Assembly (NCBI RefSeq): GCF_013410565.1
Contig: NZ_JACCFO010000001.1
Location: 1,612,001 to 1,676,000, forward strand
Source of the DNA: Streptomonospora nanhaiensis
Lineage (GTDB): Bacteria; Actinomycetota; Actinomycetes; Streptosporangiales; Streptosporangiaceae
Length of the DNA stretch: 64,000 bases
Direction: 5' to 3'
A model generated the notes under the pieces. That model did no database searches. It had not been told where the DNA came from and worked only from the letters and a program-made list of their open reading frames with translations. Positions 61,231 through 64,000 of this stretch are shown piece after piece. The translations under genes and the position numbers were made by a program. How positions within the stretch are numbered: position 1 is the first letter of the stretch; each line of letters starts with the position of its first letter.

Positions 61231-61818
61231 GTGGAAACCGACGACATTCGGGCTTCGGACACCGAACGAGACGACGCCGTTGAGCGCCTGCGCGAGGCGT
61301 GCGCCGAAGGGCGCCTCACCCTTGAGGAGTTGAGCGAGCGCACCGAGGCGGTGTTCACCGCCCGCACCCGCGCCCAACTCGCACGCGTCGTGCGGGACCT
61401 GCCCGAGCGCCCCTCGGCCGAAGTGGTGGACGCCTCCGGCGGCACCGCCGAGGCGCCGCGGCTGTTCGCCCTGGGCGACGACCTGGAGCGCGGCGGGCGG
61501 TGGGTCGTGGACGACGGCCTCACCGCCACTGCGGTCCTGGGCCACATCAAATTGGACCTGCGGGAATCCTTTTTCGTTTCCCCGACCGTCACGCTGCATC
61601 TGCGCACCGTGCTGGGCAGCATCATGGTCTGGGTTCCGCCGGGTATCGGCGTGGAACTCCACGGAACCGCCTACCTCGGTGACCGGTCGGTCGAAACCGT
61701 CCCCGCGCGTCCCGGCTCCCCGGTCGTCAAAATCCACGCCACCGCGATGCCGGGAAGTATCCGGATTTCCAACAATCGGCGCCGCGGCCGCATAATGCGC
61801 GCGCTCCTGGGCGAGTGA
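61231..61818 (+). CDS. DUF1707 (SHOCT-like) protein with cell-wall-sensor-like C-terminus
   Basis: A 195-aa protein from a GTG. IRASDTERDDAVERLREACA, EGRLTLEELSERTEAVFTAR is the DUF1707 domain. The second half (LGHIKLDLRESFFVSPTVTL, VLGSIMVWVPPGIGVELHGT, IHATAMPGSIRI) resembles the beta-helical DUF2154/LiaF-like domain of envelope stress sensors. No membrane helix is present. A 48-aa membrane peptide follows 31 bp later and may be its membrane partner. Confidence 0.85.
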   Translation: METDDIRASDTERDDAVERLREACAEGRLTLEELSERTEAVFTARTRAQLARVVRDLPERPSAEVVDASGGTAEAPRLFALGDDLERGGRWVVDDGLTATAVLGHIKLDLRESFFVSPTVTLHLRTVLGSIMVWVPPGIGVELHGTAYLGDRSVETVPARPGSPVVKIHATAMPGSIRISNNRRRGRIMRALLGE

Positions 61819-61849
61819 GGGCGCCAACCACGAGAGAGGGTGAACGAGG

Positions 61850-61996
61850 GTGAACACGGTGGGACACACGCAGGCGATGACGCTCGTCTACGACACCACG
61901 ATCGGTATCGGCCCCTGGGAGCTGAACATCGGACTGGTGGGCGGGCTGGTCGTCCTCGGCCTGATCGTCGTCCTGGTCATCGCCAACCTGAAGTAG
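61850..61996 (+). CDS. 48-aa single-span membrane peptide
   Basis: GTG start behind GAGAGAGGG; the product begins MNTVGHTQAMTLVYDTTIGI and ends in one strong membrane helix (GLVGGLVVLGLIVVLVIANL) with a final Lys. It is 31 bp behind the DUF1707 gene in the same direction, so they are likely co-transcribed. Small hydrophobic peptides like this are easily missed; function unknown. Confidence 0.6.
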   Translation: MNTVGHTQAMTLVYDTTIGIGPWELNIGLVGGLVVLGLIVVLVIANLK

Positions 61997-62195
61997 GCCG
62001 GCCCCGGTCGCGAGCAGGCGCGCTTTCCGTCCGGCGCGCCGAGATCGCCTCCGGGGCCCTTTTCTCGCCGCATTGCCGCCGAAATCCGACGGGCGGGCGC
62101 CCCGGGCGGCGCCCCAGAGCCCGTGCGGGGGTCGTCCGCCCCGCGCGAGGACCGGCCGGGTGGAGCACCGGGCGATTGTCCGCTCCCCGGCCGAC

Positions 62196-62305
62196 GTACA
62201 CCTTTTTATGTACCCGCGGCATCCCGGGCGTAGTAGCGCAACGTCGCTCCCGCGGACGATGCCCCTTTCACGGCGCGCTGCCTATTGTCATTTCCGCGAT
62301 GACAA
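62196..62305. promoter_or_regulatory. Two inverted repeats upstream of the candidate RiPP operon
   Basis: GTACA-N8-TGTAC (62196-62213, with a T5 run inside) and TTGTCA-N9-TGACAA (62285-62305) lie 220-330 bp before the small precursor-like ORF, in the least GC-rich part of the 61997-62528 gap. They may be regulator sites or part of a promoter. The remaining 62306-62520 stretch is Pro/Arg-biased noise in all frames. Confidence 0.4.
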
Positions 62306-62528
62306 CAACGGAAATCGCGCACCGCGGCGCCGGAGCGCCCCCCCACGTACCGGCCCCTTCCGGGCGCGGCCGCCGACCCCCACCCCCACCCCGGCGGCGC
62401 CCCCCGCAGCCTCGTCCCCGCCGCCCCCGGCCGCCGCCGCGGCCGCCCGCGGCGCACGCGGACGCCCAGCCGCTCCGGCTCGCCGAGAGCCGGTGCCCCC
62501 TCGACCCCCGCGAAGGAGGTGAACCAGC

Positions 62529-62612
62529 ATGCAGAGCTTTGACGAGTTCGAGGAGATCGTCGTGGAGTCGCAGGAGACCCCCGAGGTGTCCGACATCGAC
62601 TTCGGTTGCTGA
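62529..62612 (+). CDS. 27-aa acidic peptide, candidate RiPP precursor
   Basis: AAGGAGGTG, the strongest ribosome site of the region, stands 7 bases before an ATG. The peptide starts MQSFDEFEEIVVESQETPEV and ends SDIDFGC: acidic leader-like, and a C-terminal Phe-Gly-Cys. It is followed by a hairpin and then by a gene whose product begins like a radical SAM/SPASM peptide maturase. Short acidic ORF plus hairpin plus maturase is the usual layout of RiPP operons. I do not recognise this exact precursor family. Confidence 0.55.
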   Translation: MQSFDEFEEIVVESQETPEVSDIDFGC

Positions 62613-62620
62613 CATCCCGC

Positions 62621-62637
62621 GTGAACGGTCCGTTCAC
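62621..62637 (+). terminator. Intercistronic hairpin after the precursor ORF
   Basis: GTGAACG-GTC-CGTTCAC, a 7-bp stem 8 bp behind the stop codon. Partial terminators or processing hairpins at this place raise precursor over enzyme levels in many RiPP operons. Confidence 0.5.
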
Positions 62638-62759
62638 CGAAAGACCCGGGGACGCGGACCGCGACCCAGCCGCCGCGGCGTGGCCACACACCTCGCCGCG
62701 GCGGCACGCGTCCCCGCCGGCGCGCCGCGCCGGGCCCCCACCCGTACGGAGGGACCCCG

Positions 62760-62998
62760 ATGAGCAGCAACCGCGTCTACAGGCCCTCGCGGTTCACGGT
62801 GCTGGCACCACACGACGCCGGTGGTGCGGTGCTCTACAACTCCCTGCGCGGCAGTGTCTTCTACGTGCGCGACCCCCTCGCCCGGCGCGTCCACGACCTG
62901 CTGCACAACCGCAGCGCCCGCTTCAGCGCCGACGAGGCCGAGGCCGGCCCCGAGCGCGCCCGGCTGATCGCCGCGCTGGCCGAGCGCGGCTACGATGC
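62760..62998 (+). pseudogene. 5' fragment of a radical SAM/SPASM-type maturase
   Basis: ATG behind ACGGAGG. About 80 codons read as the N-terminal domain typical of SPASM maturases: VYRPSRFTVLAPHDAGGAVL, YNSLRGSVFYVRDPLARRVH and ERARLIAALAERGYDA. The reading frame goes on to 63134, but after about 62998 the DNA is the reverse strand of an acyltransferase-like gene. The CxxxCxxC radical SAM core is therefore missing. The assignment rests only on the N-terminal domain and the context. Confidence 0.5.
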
Positions 62999-63440
62999 GC
63001 ACGGCGTCGCGGAAGGTCATGTGGCCGCTGAGGTGGCCGGCCACGATCGAGCCGAGGCTGAGCCCGGCGATGTAGTCGGGGCGGTCGCGGCCGGCGCCGG
63101 TCAGCTCGTGGATGGCGGCGGCGATGGCCAGTGACGCGGGGCGCACCACGCGCCCGCTGTTGACGGCGGCGGGGTCGTCGCCGAAGAAGGCGGCGGCCAG
63201 GTCGGTGTCCAGGACGTCGGACGCCTCGGCGAACCTGCGGCGCACCAGCGGCTGGGCGTCGTAGAGGTCGCGGTAGTCGCCGGGCTGCACCACGACCTGG
63301 GGGTTGAGCAGGACCGCGCTCTTGCCGGGGCCGCCGCCGGCGGCGGTGCGGGGGCCGGCGGTGTCGGCGGGGGCGGCGGCGGTGCGGGCGTCGGGGCCGG
63401 TGGAGGCGTGGGCGGAGGTCGGCACGGGCGGGTCTCCCAT
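62990..63440 (-). pseudogene. 3'-truncated acyltransferase (FabD/AT-like)
   Basis: From an ATG at 63440 the protein has a 40-residue Ala/Gly/Thr lead, then SAVLLNPQVVVQPGDYRDLY, LVRRRFAEASDVLDTDLAAA, and the nucleophile elbow YIAGLSLGSIVAGHLSGHM with TFRDAVRIVA. This is an AT/FabD fold, but the first loop lacks the GQGxQ motif and the elbow is GLSLG. After VRIVA the strand meets the reversed maturase gene, so the C-terminal two thirds, with the catalytic His, are lost. The frame stays open to 62634 by chance. Confidence 0.6.
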
Positions 63441-63456
63441 CGAAGCGGTGCGCGGG

Positions 63457-64000
<544 letters not shown>

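Noticed and set aside
62299-62763. Plus-strand frame starting MTTTEIAHRGAG before the precursor peptide
   Set aside because: No ribosome site, quickly turns into Pro/Arg repeats, and overlaps the precursor ORF in another frame.
62634-62985. Continuation of the acyltransferase-like frame to 62634
   Set aside because: From the junction on it is only the reverse of the maturase fragment; no AT features (no catalytic His region) are found there.

Overview
The window is very GC-rich DNA with strong third-position GC bias, many GTG starts, GGAGG ribosome sites, lipobox lipoproteins, one chaplin-like secreted protein, CBM2 and PASTA-free Ser/Thr kinases and two Methyltransf_19 (DUF574) proteins. 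This is a filamentous actinomycete; the mix suggests a member of the Nocardiopsaceae (Nocardiopsis/Streptomonospora-like), but that is inference, not a sequence match. No rRNA, tRNA or CRISPR array was seen.

Layout. 0-9 kb: TetR regulators, a truncated kinase, a tandem pair of Cys-repeat lipoproteins, a glyoxalase-like protein, a DUF574 methyltransferase, a quinone oxidoreductase-like enzyme. 9-16.5 kb: GreA-like factor, DadA-type oxidase divergent from a PucR regulator, DUF418 membrane protein, an AbrB-like protein, a frameshifted solute-binding protein and a chaplin-like secreted protein. 17-21 kb: SRPBCC/NAD(P)H-binding pair with a PadR regulator and an operator palindrome, then an AarF/UbiB kinase. 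21.4-23.8 kb: an IS5-like element that carries a GNAT passenger gene and abuts an aph(3'')-type streptomycin kinase. 23.9-26.4 kb: PAP2 phosphatase and a three-gene DUF3618/holin-like envelope cassette. 26.6-32.7 kb: secreted S33 peptidase, then a sugar-acid cluster (GntR, IlvD/Edd dehydratase, frameshifted GntP permease). 32.7-40.6 kb: LysR/MBL pair, second DUF574 methyltransferase, YihY and DUF4383 membrane proteins, regulator-hydrolase pair, and a glucuronoyl esterase with CBM2.

41-53 kb holds the oddest genes: an orphan KS-AT-ACP polyketide synthase preceded by two tiny ORFs (one ATGA-coupled), an Atu4866-domain protein, a Ser/Thr kinase fused to two tandem LCCL domains, a structured RNA leader before an APC permease, a CmtR-like metal sensor with a CDF exporter, and an IS5/IS427-type element inserted exactly at a TetR stop codon. 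53-60 kb: lamin-tail secreted protein and a DeoR-controlled catabolic set (aldo/keto reductase, HpaI-type aldolase, 2-hydroxyacid dehydrogenase, Nramp-like transporter without the metal motif), then NhaA. 61-64 kb: DUF1707 protein, a 48-aa membrane peptide, a 27-aa candidate RiPP precursor with the 5' end of a maturase that breaks off after about 80 codons, joined head to head to a truncated acyltransferase-like gene and a FabG-like reductase that runs off the window.

Likely shared regulation: GTGAAT-N15-GGGTAG elements, resembling stress sigma-B/F promoters, lie before the YihY gene and the DUF3618 cassette, with looser versions before PAP2 and DUF4383. Most regulators sit beside palindromes that are plausible own operators. 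All functions are from reading the sequence and from family knowledge; no database search was possible.
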